From Pleurodeles waltl (Eukaryota; Chordata; Amphibia; Caudata; Salamandridae), in assembly GCF_031143425.1 (NCBI RefSeq), contig NC_090451.1, positions 353,594,339-353,658,338 of the forward strand: DNA of 64,000 nt, written 5' to 3'. The notes under the pieces were generated by a model. That model saw nothing but the letters and a program-made list of their open reading frames with translations, had not been told where the DNA came from and did no database searches. Shown here piece by piece: positions 1 through 10,398 of the stretch (within the stretch, counting starts at the first letter, position 1; every line of letters starts with the position of its first letter). The translations under genes and the position numbers were made by a program.

Positions 1-1144
1 TCTAACCTGCATTGCACGACTTTCTAAGTTGGTCTCCGGCGACGTGGGACTCCTTTGTGCAACTTCGGCGAGCACCGTTTCACGCATCCTCGTAGTGCCT
101 GTTTCTGGCACTTCTCCGGGTGCTACCTGCTTCAGTGAGGGCTCTTTGTCTTGCTCGACGTCCCCTCTCTCTGCAGGTCCAATTTGCGACCTCCTGGTCC
201 CTCCTGGGCCCCAGCAGCGTCCAAAAACGCCAAACGCACGATTTGCGTGTAGCAAGGCTTGTTGGCGTCCATCCGGCGGGAAAACACTTCTGCACGACTC
301 TCCAAGGCGTGGGGGATCCATCCTCCAAAGGGGAAGTCTCTAGCCCTTGTCGTTCCTGCAGTATTCACAGTTCTTCAGCCTAGTAAGAGCTTCTTTGCAC
401 CAACCGCTGGCATTTCTTGGGCATCTGCCCATCTCCGAGCTGCTTGTGACTTTTGGACTTGGTCCCCTTGTTCCACAGGTACCTTCAGACAGGAATCCAT
501 CGTTGTTGCATTGCTGATTTGTGTTTTCCTTGCATTCTCCCTCTAACACGACTATTTTGTCCTTAGGGGAACTTTGGTGCACTTTGCACTCACTTTTCAG
601 GGTCTTGGGGAGGGTTATTTTTCTAACTCTCACTATTTTCTAATAGTCCCAGCGACCCTCTACAAGGTCACATAGGTTTGGGGTCCATTCGTGGTTCGCA
701 TTCCACTTCTGGAGTATATGGTTTGTGTTGCCCCTATCCCTATGTTTCCCCATTGCATCCTATTGTAACTATACATTGTTTGCACTGTTTTCTAAGACTA
801 TACTGCATATTTTTGCTATTGTGTATATATATCTTGTGTATATTTCCTATCCTCTTACTGAGGGTACACTCTAAGATACTTTGGCATATTGTCATAAAAA
901 TAAAGTACCTTTATTTTTAGTATAACTGTGTATTGTGTTTTCTTATGATATTGTGCATATGACACTAAGTGGTACTGTGGTAGCTTCACACGTCTCCTAG
1001 TTCAGCCTGAGCTGCTTTGCTAAGCTACCATTATCTATCAGCCTAAGCTGCTAGACACCCTATACACTAATAAGGGATAACTGGGCCTGGTGCAAGGTGC
1101 AAGTACCCCTTGGTACTCACTACAAGCCAGTCCAGCCTCCTACA
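1..1144 (+). repeat. LTR-A, 3' part (5' LTR of element A)
   Basis: This sequence matches the 3' part of the other LTR-A copies in the window (10400-12037, 20945-23169, 28000-29702). It contains an AATAAA signal at 899-904 and ends with the family terminus CCAGCCTCCTACA, giving the CA end expected of an LTR. The beginning of this LTR lies outside the window. Confidence 0.88.
899..904 (+). promoter_or_regulatory. LTR polyadenylation signal
   Basis: AATAAA lies in a block (AATAAAGTACCTTTATTT) conserved in nearly every LTR-A copy in both orientations, for example near 11790, 22936 and 37970 (reverse). Position about 240 bp before the LTR end fits an R-U5 boundary signal. The role is inferred from motif and conservation. 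Confidence 0.6.
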
Positions 1145-1379
1145 CTTACCACTTTGTAATTTTGTACTTTTCATAAGAGAATCATATACCAAACAGTTCA
1201 GTGGATGTACACTTAAACCAAAAAGTTTGCTTTTCTTCTCTAAAACTTTTTACAAAGTTCTGAAAAGTTTCTTAAAACTTCTAAAAGTTTTCTAAAAGTT
1301 AGAAAAAGTTTTTTCTCTGTACTTTCAAAAGTTCTAAAACTTTTTCTTTCCTTTCCCTATCTCTAAACCTTTTGCTGTC
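1145..1379 (+). other. Gag leader of element A, primer-binding site deleted
   Basis: The 5' untranslated leader lies between the LTR and the gag ATG at 1380. Compared with element B (53707-53959), A resumes about 42 bp downstream of the LTR edge, so the TGG-initiated candidate primer site seen in B is absent. From about 1219 to 1350 the leader is a dense array of AAAAGTT and AACTTTT motifs on both strands; B carries a similar array at 53838-53935. Confidence 0.6.
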
Positions 1380-2922
1380 ATGTCTTTGGTAGATTCTGCT
1401 CCCAAAACTGTCAATGCTATTTATGAGATTTTGAATTACAAGAGCGTAAGGAGTCTCTGCTTATATAGAGGTTTAGTTATAGGAAAGAACCCTACCAAAG
1501 AGTTTCTGTTTAACATGCTTGTTGTAGATGATCAGAACCAAGGTGGCCCATCAAATGAGGGGTTAGAACATATGGAAACATCCCAGTCAGACTCAAGGGA
1601 GTTCCCTGAGAAGAGTGGGGAGGGTTCTGAACAGGATCTGCCCCCTAGCAGGGCACCTAGTATTGCTGGTAGTAATTGAGGTTCCCATCACAGTAGGGCA
1701 TCCTTTATTCCTAGATGCCAGGTTACCAGGGTCCTGACAGTTAGGGACAGGTCCCCCTCTGAAGTTTCCAATTTGTCATCTCTCTCAAAGCATTCCCAAC
1801 CCACCCACCCTGAGGATAACTTGTTAGAAAGGGAACTCAAAAAGTTGAGGGTTGAATATACCAGACTGAAGCTTAAACAGCAACAGCTGGCCTTAGATAG
1901 GGGATCCCTAGACATTGAGAAGGAAAGACAGAGGTTGGGGTTAGGACCCCATGGTGGCAGCAGCAGTATTCCTGATAGTAATCCTGTTAGAGAGCATGAT
2001 TCCAGGAATCTGCACAAGATATCCCTTACAAGGAGGGGAATTACATCAACAAGTGGTTTGCTGCATTTGAGAGGGCCTGTACGGTCAGAGGATCTCTCAA
2101 AGGCAGTGGGCTGCTATTTTGTGGCTATCTTTCACTGGAAAGGGTAGGGATAGGCTCCTTACTGTTAGAGAAAGTGAAGCTAACAATTACACAGTATTGA
2201 AGGATGCACTCTTGGATGGATTTGGCTTAACCACTGAACAAAACAGGATTAAGTTCAAAGACACCAGAAAAGAGTCCTCTCAAGACTGGACAGATTTTGT
2301 GGACTGGTCAGTGAAGGCCTTGGAAGGGTGGTTACATGGCAGTAAGGTATCGGACTATGAAAGCCTGTATAATCTTCTTCTGAGAGAGCATATTCTGAAC
2401 AACTGTGTGTCTGACTTGTTGTACCAGTACCTAGTGGACTCGGATCTGACCTCTCCCCAAGAATTGGGAAAGAAGGCAGACAAGTGGGTCAGAACAAGGG
2501 TGAACAGAAAAGTTCATACAGGGGGTGACAAAGATGGCAAGGAGAAGGATGGTAAGTCTTCTGACAAGGGTGGGGACAAAAGTAAACATACTGAGTCTTC
2601 ATCAGGCCCACAAAAATCCTCTGGGGGTGATGGGTCCAAATCCTCTTCCAATAATCAACCTAAAAGGCATTGGTGTTATTTGTGTGAAGTCAAAGGCCAT
2701 TGGGCAACTGATTCCAGTTGTCCAAAGAAAAACACCAAACCTCCCACCACCACAACCCCTGCTGCAAATTCTAGTGCCCCTAGTAATAGCAGTGGTGGTG
2801 GGAAACCTACAAATAGCCAATCCAAGGGTGTAGCTGGGCTCACTATTGGCAATGTAGTTGGGGTTGGTCTTGTTAGGGAGACCACAGAGGCGGTTTTAGT
2901 CTCTGAAGTTGCCATTGAGTAG
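1380..2922 (+). pseudogene. gag: gag polyprotein of element A (broken)
   Basis: This is the structural capsid/nucleocapsid protein of the retrotransposon. The ATG at 1380 opens a 99-codon frame ended by TGA at 1677-1679; the same frame resumes and encodes a charged coiled-coil-like stretch (about 1810-1930, ERELKKLR and following Lys/Gln-rich residues). A shift near 2100-2120 moves into the frame 2119-2922. That frame holds a SCAN-like segment at 2248-2506 (around RKESSQDWTDFVDW to KADKWVRTRV), a Lys/Ser/Gly-rich linker, and a zinc knuckle at 2674-2721 with spacing C-X2-C-X4-H-X6-C, two residues longer than the canonical knuckle. The frame ends at TAG 2920-2922, where element B has sense codons, so the stop looks like decay. 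One stop and one shift make this copy non-functional. Confidence 0.82.
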
Positions 2923-2928
2923 GCCACC

Positions 2929-3625
2929 TTGGTTGCTTGCCCCCTTAATATGGATAAGTACAAGCAACTTCCCCTAAGAAATGGTGTTGAGGTTCAGGCC
3001 TACAGGGACACAGGAGCCAGTGTAACTATAGTCATAGAGAAACTGGTCCACCCTGAACAACACCTACTTGGTCAGCAGTACCAAGTGACAGACGCTCATA
3101 ACAACACTCTTAGCCACCCCATGGCTGTTGTGAATCTCAACTGGGGAGGTGGGGGGGGGGGTTACTGGTCCAAAGAAAGTTGTGGTTGCCTCAGATTTAC
3201 CTGTAGACTGTCTACTAGGGAATGATTTAGAGACATCAACTTGGGCAGAAGTGGAGTTGGAGGCTCATGCAGCAATGCTGGGCATTCCTGGGCATATTTT
3301 TGCTTTAACCAGGGCTCAGGCCAAAAGGCAAAAAGGACAGGGTAACTTGGATCCTGGAACAATGGACCAAGTGCTCCCTAAAGCTAGGGGTAGGAAGGGT
3401 AAATCCATACCCACTATCCCTCCCTCTACAGATGATTCCCCTTCTGAGGAAGAGGAATTTCCTCCCTGTGCAGAACCTTCACCAGATGAGCTGGCAGCAG
3501 ACCCTGCTGAGCTTTTGGGTGCGGGGGCCTGCCAGGGAAGAGCTGAGCGTGGCACATCCAACCTGTCCCACATTAGAGGGTCTCAGACAGCAAGCTGTCA
3601 AACAGCAAAATGGGGATGTCAGTGA
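2929..3625 (+). pseudogene. aspartic protease of element A (frameshifted)
   Basis: This is the retroviral-type aspartic protease that would mature Gag and Pol. It is in the same frame as gag and follows it directly. The catalytic DTGAS motif is at 3007-3021. The C-terminal LLGND motif, matching the usual I/LLG-x-D flap-side signature, is around 3215-3229 but in another frame. The break falls in a run of G residues at 3148-3160, so a homopolymer indel (biological or sequencing) is the likely cause. Downstream, to 3625, comes an acidic Ser/Glu/Pro-rich linker toward integrase, then a further shift. Element B has the same order with DTSGS in place of DTGAS. Confidence 0.75.
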
Positions 3626-3629
3626 CAGC

Positions 3630-4780
3630 CATAGAGTTTACTGGGAGGATAACCTCTTGTACACAGAGGCAAGGGACCCAAAACCTGGAGCAGCCAGGAG
3701 ACTGGTAATTCCCCTGCAGTACAGAGTGTTTCCCCTAACTCTTGCACATGACATTCCTTTGGCTGGGCATTTGGGCCAGATCAAAACTTGGGAAGACTTG
3801 TCCCCTTGTTTCACTGGCCTAGGATGTCAGAGGACACTAAAGATTTTTGCAAGTCTTGTGTGACCTGCCAAGCCAGTGGCAAGACTGGTGGCACTCCTAA
3901 GGCCCCTCTGAATTCCACTACCAGTGGTTGGGGTGCCCTTTGAAAGGGTAGGGGTTGACATAGTTGCCCCCCCTGACCCTCCTACTTCTTCAGGCAATAG
4001 GTTTATCTTGGTGGTTGTGGACCATGCCACAACATACCCTGAAGCAATTCCTCTAAGGAACACTACAGCTCCTGCAGTGGCAAAGGCCCTCCTGGGAATC
4101 TTTTCCAGGGTGGGTTTTACTAAAGAGGTAGTATTAGACAGGGGTAGCAACTTCACGTCTGCATACTTGAAAGCAATGTGGAACGAGTGTGGTGTTACCT
4201 ACAAGTTCACTACCCCTTACCATCCACAGACTAACAGACTGGTAGAGAGGTTTAATAAAACTCTCAAAGGTATGATAATGGGACTCCCTGAAAAACTCTG
4301 GAGGAGATGAGATGTCCTGTTACCTTGCCTCCTTTTTGCTTACAGGGAGGTACCCCAGAATGGAGTGGGCTTCAGCCCCTTTGAACTCCTCTTTGGACAC
4401 CCTGTAAGAGGTCCCCTCACTCTTGTGAGGGAGGTTTTGGAACAACCTTTAAAAGCTCCTAAACAGGACATAGTGGATTATGTACTTGGCCTAAGATCCA
4501 GAATGGCTGAGTACATGAAAAAGGCCAGCAAAAACCTTCAGGCCAGCCAGGAGCTGCAAAAGCAATGGCATGAACAGAAGGCTCTTCTGATCCAGTACCA
4601 ACCAGGACAGAAGGTGTGGGTATTGGAGCCTGTGGCCCCAAGAGCACTCCAAGACAAATGGGGTGGACCCCATCAGATTGTTGAGAAAAAGGGTGAGGTT
4701 ACCTATTTGGTAGACCTCTGGGCACTGCCAGGAGTCCCCTTAGGGTGATTCATATCAACCGCCTAAAACCCTACTATGAC
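3630..4780 (+). pseudogene. integrase of element A with GPY/F-like tail (broken)
   Basis: This DDE integrase inserts the cDNA and lies upstream of RT. The N-terminal HHCC zinc finger is seen as HDIPLAGH near 3750-3771 and CKSCVTC near 3849-3869, separated by a frameshift. The catalytic core has Asp at 3957-3959 (VGVDIVAPP), Asp at 4137-4139 (LDRGSNF) and Glu at 4245-4247 (LVERFNK). The last two are separated by 35 residues, the canonical D-35-E spacing. TGA at 4308-4310 interrupts the frame where the third copy has Trp. The tail resumes at about 4365, with a GPHQIVEK motif near 4670 typical of the GPY/F module, then INRLKPYY near 4758-4780. All catalytic residues remain, but stops and shifts inactivate it. 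Confidence 0.85.
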
Positions 4781-6326
4781 AGGGCTGATCTCACCCTGCT
4801 CATGGCAACAGATGAGGGACAGGAGGAAGAGAGTGACCCTCTCCCTGATCTCTTTTCCACCACTGAAGCAGATGCCTGAGTGGAGGGAGTAGTTTTGGCA
4901 GATTGTCTGACTGCAGAACAGAAAGACAACTGCATCAATCTCCTTGGACAATTTTCTGACCTCTTTTCAATTGTACCAGGTACAACATCCTGGTGTGAAC
5001 ACACAATTGATACTGGAGACAGCCTGCCTGTCAAAAGTAAAATTTATAGGCAGCCTGACCATGTCAGAGACTGCATTAAACAAGAGGTGCAGAAAATGTT
5101 GGATCTGGGAGTGATTGAGCCATCTGAAAGCCCATGGGCTAGCCCAGTGGTGCTTGTTCCAAAGCCTCACTCAAAACATGGAAAAAGGGAGATGAGGTTT
5201 TGTGTAGACTACAGAGGTCTCAATCAGGTAACAAAAACTGATGCTTACCCTATACCCAGGGCATATGAGCTCATTAATACACTGGCATCCGCCAAGTATC
5301 TTAGCACTTTTGATTTGACTGCAGGGTATTGGCAGATCAAATTGGCAGAAGATGCTAAACCAAAGACTGCATTTTCAACTGTAGGAGGGCACTATCAATT
5401 CACAGTGATGCCCTTTGGTTTGACAAATTCACCTGCCACTTCTCAGAGGTTGGTGAACACAGTCCAGCAAGGGTTGGAGGCTTTCAGTGCAGTATATCTT
5501 GATGATATTGCTGTCTTTAGCTCAACCTGGGATGAGCACCTGGTCCACCTTTGGAAAGTTTTGGAGGCCCTGCAAAAGGCAGGCCTCACTATCAAGGCCT
5601 CAAAGTGCCAGATAGAGCAGGGTAAGTTGGTTTATCTGGGACACCTGGTAGGGGGAGAACAGATTGCACCACTGCAGGGGAAAATCCAGACAATCATGGA
5701 CTGGGTTCCCCCTACAACTCAGACCCAGGTGAGAGCCTTTTTAGGCCTCACAGGGTATTACAGGAGATTTATTCAAAATTATGGCTCCATAGCAGCCCCT
5801 CTCACAAGTAAGAAAATGTCTAAGAATGTGTTATGTACAGCTAGCTGTCAGAAAGCTTTTGAGGAGCTCAAACGGGCCATGTGCTCTGCACCTGTCCTAA
5901 AAAGCCCATGTTACTCCAAGAAATTCATTGTTCAAACTGATGCATCGGAATTAGGGGTAGGGGCAGCCTTATCACAACTGAATTCTGATGGGCCAGGATC
6001 AACCAGTTGCTTTTATCAGCAGAAGGTTGACCCCTAGAGAAAAGCGTTGGTCTGCCATAGAGAGGGAGGCCTTTGCTGTAGTCTGGGCACTGAAAAAGTT
6101 GAGGCCATACCTCTTTGGCACTCACTTTATTGTTCAGACAGACCACAAACCTCTACTTTGGCTAAAACAAATGAAAGGTGAAAACCCTAAATTGTTGAGG
6201 TGGTCCATATCTCTACAGGGAATGGATTATACATTGAAACATAGACCTGGGAGTACCCACTCCAATACAGATGGACTCTCCAGATATTTCAACTTAGACA
6301 ATGAAGGCTCATCAGGTCATGGCTAG
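4781..6326 (+). pseudogene. reverse transcriptase and RNase H of element A (broken)
   Basis: This is the RNA-dependent DNA polymerase with C-terminal RNase H. An acidic linker ends at TGA 4877-4879; from 4880 a 385-codon open frame covers RT. Visible motifs are SPWASPVVLVPK, FCVDYRGLN, TFDLTAGYWQI (motif A Asp), FGLTNSP and the YLDD catalytic box at 5495-5506. RNase H follows with IVQTDASELGVGAALSQ near 5931-5981. A shift around 5985-6010 moves to a second frame with REAFAVVWALK and IVQTDHKPLLWL, ending at TAG 6324-6326. No coding sequence is seen between this and the polypurine tract. The family's RT is best matched to Ty3/gypsy; placing it after integrase defines the Gmr1-like order. This part of element A is nearly intact. 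Confidence 0.87.
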
Positions 6327-6340
6327 TCTTATTGTCCTTC

Positions 6341-6356
6341 GTTTGGGTGGGGGGGG
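6341..6356 (+). promoter_or_regulatory. polypurine tract of element A
   Basis: A G-rich run directly abuts the TGTAGG start of the 3' LTR at 6357, the expected site for plus-strand priming. Element B has the corresponding G-rich run at 60272-60284 directly before its LTR. Confidence 0.7.
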
Positions 6357-6716
6357 TGTAGGAAAGTACCATCTTGCCTGGAATGTTATCCCCATATTTC
6401 ACTGTATATATGTTGTTTTAGTCCTTGTGCCCTGTATCTGTTCCCTGTGTGGCGCCTAACTGTCTCACTGAGGCTCTGCTGATCAGAACCTCAGTGGTTA
6501 TGCTCTCTCTGCTTTCCACATTTGTCACTAACAGGCTAGTGACTAAATTTACCAATTCACATTGGCATACTGGTACACCCATATAATTCCCTTGTATATG
6601 GTACTGAGGTACCCAGGGTATTGGGGTTCCAGGAGATCCCTATGGGCTGCAGCATTTCTTTTGCCACCCATAGGGAGCTCTGACAATTCTTACACAGGCC
6701 TGCCACTGCAGCCTGA

Positions 6717-6742
6717 GTGAAATAACGTCCACGTTATTTCAC
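6717..6742. other. palindrome P1 in LTR-A
   Basis: Arm GTGAAATAACGT, two-base loop CC, then the exact reverse complement. Other copies: 40195-40220 with the same arms; 27174-27199 with arm GTGAAATAGTG and a 4-nt loop; 44601-44625 with the AGTG type. Arms differ between subfamilies yet remain complementary. Confidence 0.8.
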
Positions 6743-6924
6743 AGCCATTTACCACTGCACATAAGTAACTTATAAGTCACCTATATGTCTAACCTTCACT
6801 TAGTGAAGGTTGGGTGCCAAGTTACTTAGTGTGTGGGCACCCTGGCACTAGCCAAGGTGCCCTCACATCGTTCAGGGAACATTCCAGGACTTTGTGAGTG
6901 CGGGAACACCATTACATGCGTGCA

Positions 6925-6952
6925 CTATACATAGGTCACTACCTATGTATAG
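6925..6952. other. hairpin H1 in LTR-A, arm type CTATACATAGGT
   Basis: A 12-base arm CTATACATAGGT, loop CACT, then its perfect reverse complement. The same site in other LTR copies has a different arm sequence that is still perfectly paired (27354, 60870, 17127). Confidence 0.85.
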
Positions 6953-7655
6953 CGTCACAATGGTAACTCTGAACCTGGCCATGTAACATGTCTAAGATCA
7001 TGGAATTGTCACCCCAATACCAACCTGGAATTGGGGGGACAATTCCATGATCCCCTGGGACTCTAGCACAGAACCCGGGTACTGCCAAACTGCCTTTCCG
7101 GGGTTTCCACTGCAGCTGCTGCAGCTGCCAGCCCATCAGACAGGTTTCTGCCCTCCTGGGGTCCAGGCAGCCCTGGCCCAGGAAGGCAGAACAAAGGATT
7201 TCGTCTGAGAGAGGGTGTTACACCCTCTCCCTTTGGAAATAGGTATGAAGGGCTGGGGAGGAGTAGCCTCCCCCAGCCTCTGGAAATGCTTTGATGGGCA
7301 CAAATGGTGCCCATCTCTGCATAAGCCAGTCTACACCGGTTCAGGGATCCCCCAGCCCTGCTCTGGCGCAAAACTGGACAAAGGAAAGGGGAGTGACCAC
7401 TCCCCTGACCAGTACCTCCCAGGGGAGGTGCCCAGAGCTCCTCCATTGTGTCCCAGACCTCTGCCATCTTGGATTCAGAGGTGTTGGGGGCACACTGGAC
7501 TGCTCTGAGTGGCCAGTGCCAGCAAGTGACGTCAGAGACTCCTTCTGGTAGGCTCTTACCTGTCTTAGTAGCCAATCCTCCTTTATTGGTAGCCAAACAT
7601 CCTTTTCTGGCTATTTAGGGTCTCTGCTTTGGGGAATTCTTCAGATTCTTCAGGG

Positions 7656-10398
7656 TGTACCAGTGTCCCAATGAGAATTGGTAAATTTAGTCACTAGCCT
7701 GCAGTGACAAATTTGGAAAGCAGAGAGAGCATAAACACTGAGGTTCTGGTTAGCAGAGCCTCAGTGATACAGTTAGGCACCACACAGGGAACACATACAG
7801 GGCACATACTATGAGCACTGGGGTCCTGTCTGGCAGGATCCCAGTGACACAAGGGCTAAAACAACATACATACAGTGAAATATGGGGGTAACATGCCAGG
7901 CAAGATGGTACTTTCCTACAGTTATCCCCTAACTTTTTGCCTTTGCTGATGCTAATGTATGATTTGAAAGGGTGATGGGACCCTGCTAACCAGGCCCTAG
8001 CACCAGTGTTCTTTCCCTAAACTGTACCTTTGTCTCCACAATTGGCACAGCCCTGGCACTCAGGTAAGTCCCTTGTAACTGGTGTGCTGGTGGGGAGAAA
8101 AGGACTAAGTCGACATGGCACTCCCCTCAGAGTGCCATGCCAACCTCACACTGCCGTGTGGCATAGGTAAGTCACCCCTCTAGCAGGCCTTACAGCCCTA
8201 AAGCAGGGCGCACTACACCAGAGGTGATGGCATAAGTGCATGAGCACTATGCCCCTACAGTGCCTAAGCAAAACCTTAGACATTGTGAATGCAGGGTAGC
8301 CATAAGAGTATATGGTCTGGGAGTTTGTCAAACACAAACTCCATAGTTCCATAATGGCTACACTGAAAACTGGGAAGTTTGGTATCAAACTTCTCAGCAC
8401 AGTAAATGCACACTGATGCCAGTGTGCAATGTATTGTAACATACAGCCAGAGGGCATCTTAGAGATGCCCCCTGAATACCTACCCGTCTTCTAATGTAGG
8501 CTGACCAGTTCCTGCCAACCTGCCACACACCAGATATGTTGCTTGCCACATGGGGAGAGTGCCTTTGTCACTCTGTGGCCAGGAACAAAGCCTGTACTGG
8601 GTGGAGGTGCTTCTCACCTCCCCCTGCGGGAACTGTAACACCTGGCGGTGAGCCTCAAAGGCTCACCCCTTTTGTTACAGCGCCCCAAGGCATCCCAGCT
8701 AGTGGAGCTGCCCACCCCTCCGGCCAATGCCCCCACTTTTGGTGGCAAGGCTGGAGGAGATAATGAGAAAAACAAGGAGGAGTCACCCACCAGTAAAGTG
8801 TCCTGACCTGAGGTGACCCCTGCCTTTAGAAATCCTCCATCTTGAGTTTGGAGGATTCCCCCAATAGGATTAGGGAGGGGGCACAATTAGGGTGTAGCTA
8901 CCCTCAAGGACAGTAGCCCTTGCCTACTGCCCTCCCAGACCTAAACACACCCCTAAATTCAGTATGTAGGGCCTCCCCAGATCCCAGGAAATCAGATTCC
9001 TGCAACCTGAAGAAAGAAGGACTGCTGACCTACAAGCCTGCAGAGAAGGAGGACGACAACTGCTTTGGCCCCAGCTCTACCGGCCTGTCTCCAACTTTGA
9101 AAACCTGCTCCAGCGACGCATCCGACAGGGACCAGCGACCTCTGAAGACTCAGAGGACTGCCCTGGATTACAGGACCAAGAAACTCCTGTGAACAGCGGC
9201 CCTGTTCAAAACCAGCTACTTCTTTGCAACAAAGAAGCAACTTCCAAGGACTTCACGTTTCCCGCCGGAAGCGTGAGACTTTACACTCTGCACTTGACGC
9301 CCCCGGCTCGACCTGCAGAAAAACAACACCTCAGGGAGGACTCTCCGGCGACTGCGAGCCCGTGAGTAACCAGAGACGACCCCCCCTGAGTCCCCGCAGT
9401 GACGCCTGCAGAGAGAATTCAGAGGCTCCCCCTGACCGCAACTGCCTGTAACAAGGGACCCGACGCCTGGAACCAACACTGCACTCGCAGCTCCCAGGAC
9501 CTGAAGGAACTGAACTTCGATGCAGGAGTGACCCCCAGGCGACCCTTTGCCTTGCCCAGGTGGTGGCTGTCCCGAGAAGCCCCCCCTGTGCCTGCCTGCA
9601 CCACTAGAGTGACCCCGGGTCCCTCCATTGAAACCTATACAAAACCCGCCAACTGCTTTGCACACTGCACCCGGCCGCCCCTGTGCCGCTGAGGGTGTGT
9701 TTTGTGTGCCTACTTGTGTCCCCCCCAGTGCTCTACAAACCCCCCCTGGTCTGCCTCCTGAGGACGCAGGTACTTACCTGCTGGCAGACTGGAACCAGAG
9801 CACCCTTGTTCTCCATAGGCGCCTATGTGTTTTTGGCACCTCTTTGACCTCTGCACCTGACCGGCCCTGAGCTGCTGGTGTGGTAACTTTGGGGTTGCCT
9901 TGAACCCCCAACGGTGGGCTGCCTATGCCCCAGGACTGAGACTTGTAAGTGTTTTACTTACCTCCTAATCTAACCTTTACTTACCTCCCCCAGGAACTGT
10001 TGATTTTTGCACTGTGTCCACTTTGAAAATAGCTTACTGCCATTTTTACAAAGACTGTACATGATATTGTTTTTGTTCAAAGTTCCTAAAGTATCTAAGT
10101 GAAGTACCTTACATTTAAAGTATTAACTGTAAATCTTGAACCTGTAGTTCTTAAAATAAACTAAGAAAATATATTTTTCAATATGAAAACCTACTGGCCT
10201 GTAGTGCGTGTTCCTCATTTATTTCCTGTGTCTGTACAACAAATGCTTAACACTACCCTCTGATAAGCCTACCGCTCGACCATACTACCACAAAATAGAG
10301 CTTTAGAATGATCTACTTTTGCCACTATCTTACCTCTAAGGGGAACCCTTGGACTCTGTGCACAATATTTCTTACTTTGAAATAGTATATACAGAGCC
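7656..10398. mobile_element. compound insertion inside the 3' LTR of element A
   Basis: LTR-A sequence stops near 7655 and resumes near 10399 with about 15 bp missing. The insert has two parts. 7656-7920 is an inverted copy of the first 265 bp of LTR-A, ending CTTTCCTACA. 7921-10398 is LTR-B sequence in + orientation lacking its first ~25 bp, similar to the solo LTR-B at 50878-53458; it ends near GTATATACAGAGCC. No target duplication was found, so this is not a simple insertion. I see no host gene in it; open frames here are incidental. Confidence 0.65.

Noticed and set aside
2920..2922. TAG between gag and protease as a programmed readthrough stop
   Set aside because: Element B has sense codons at the same position, so a plain mutation in A is simpler.
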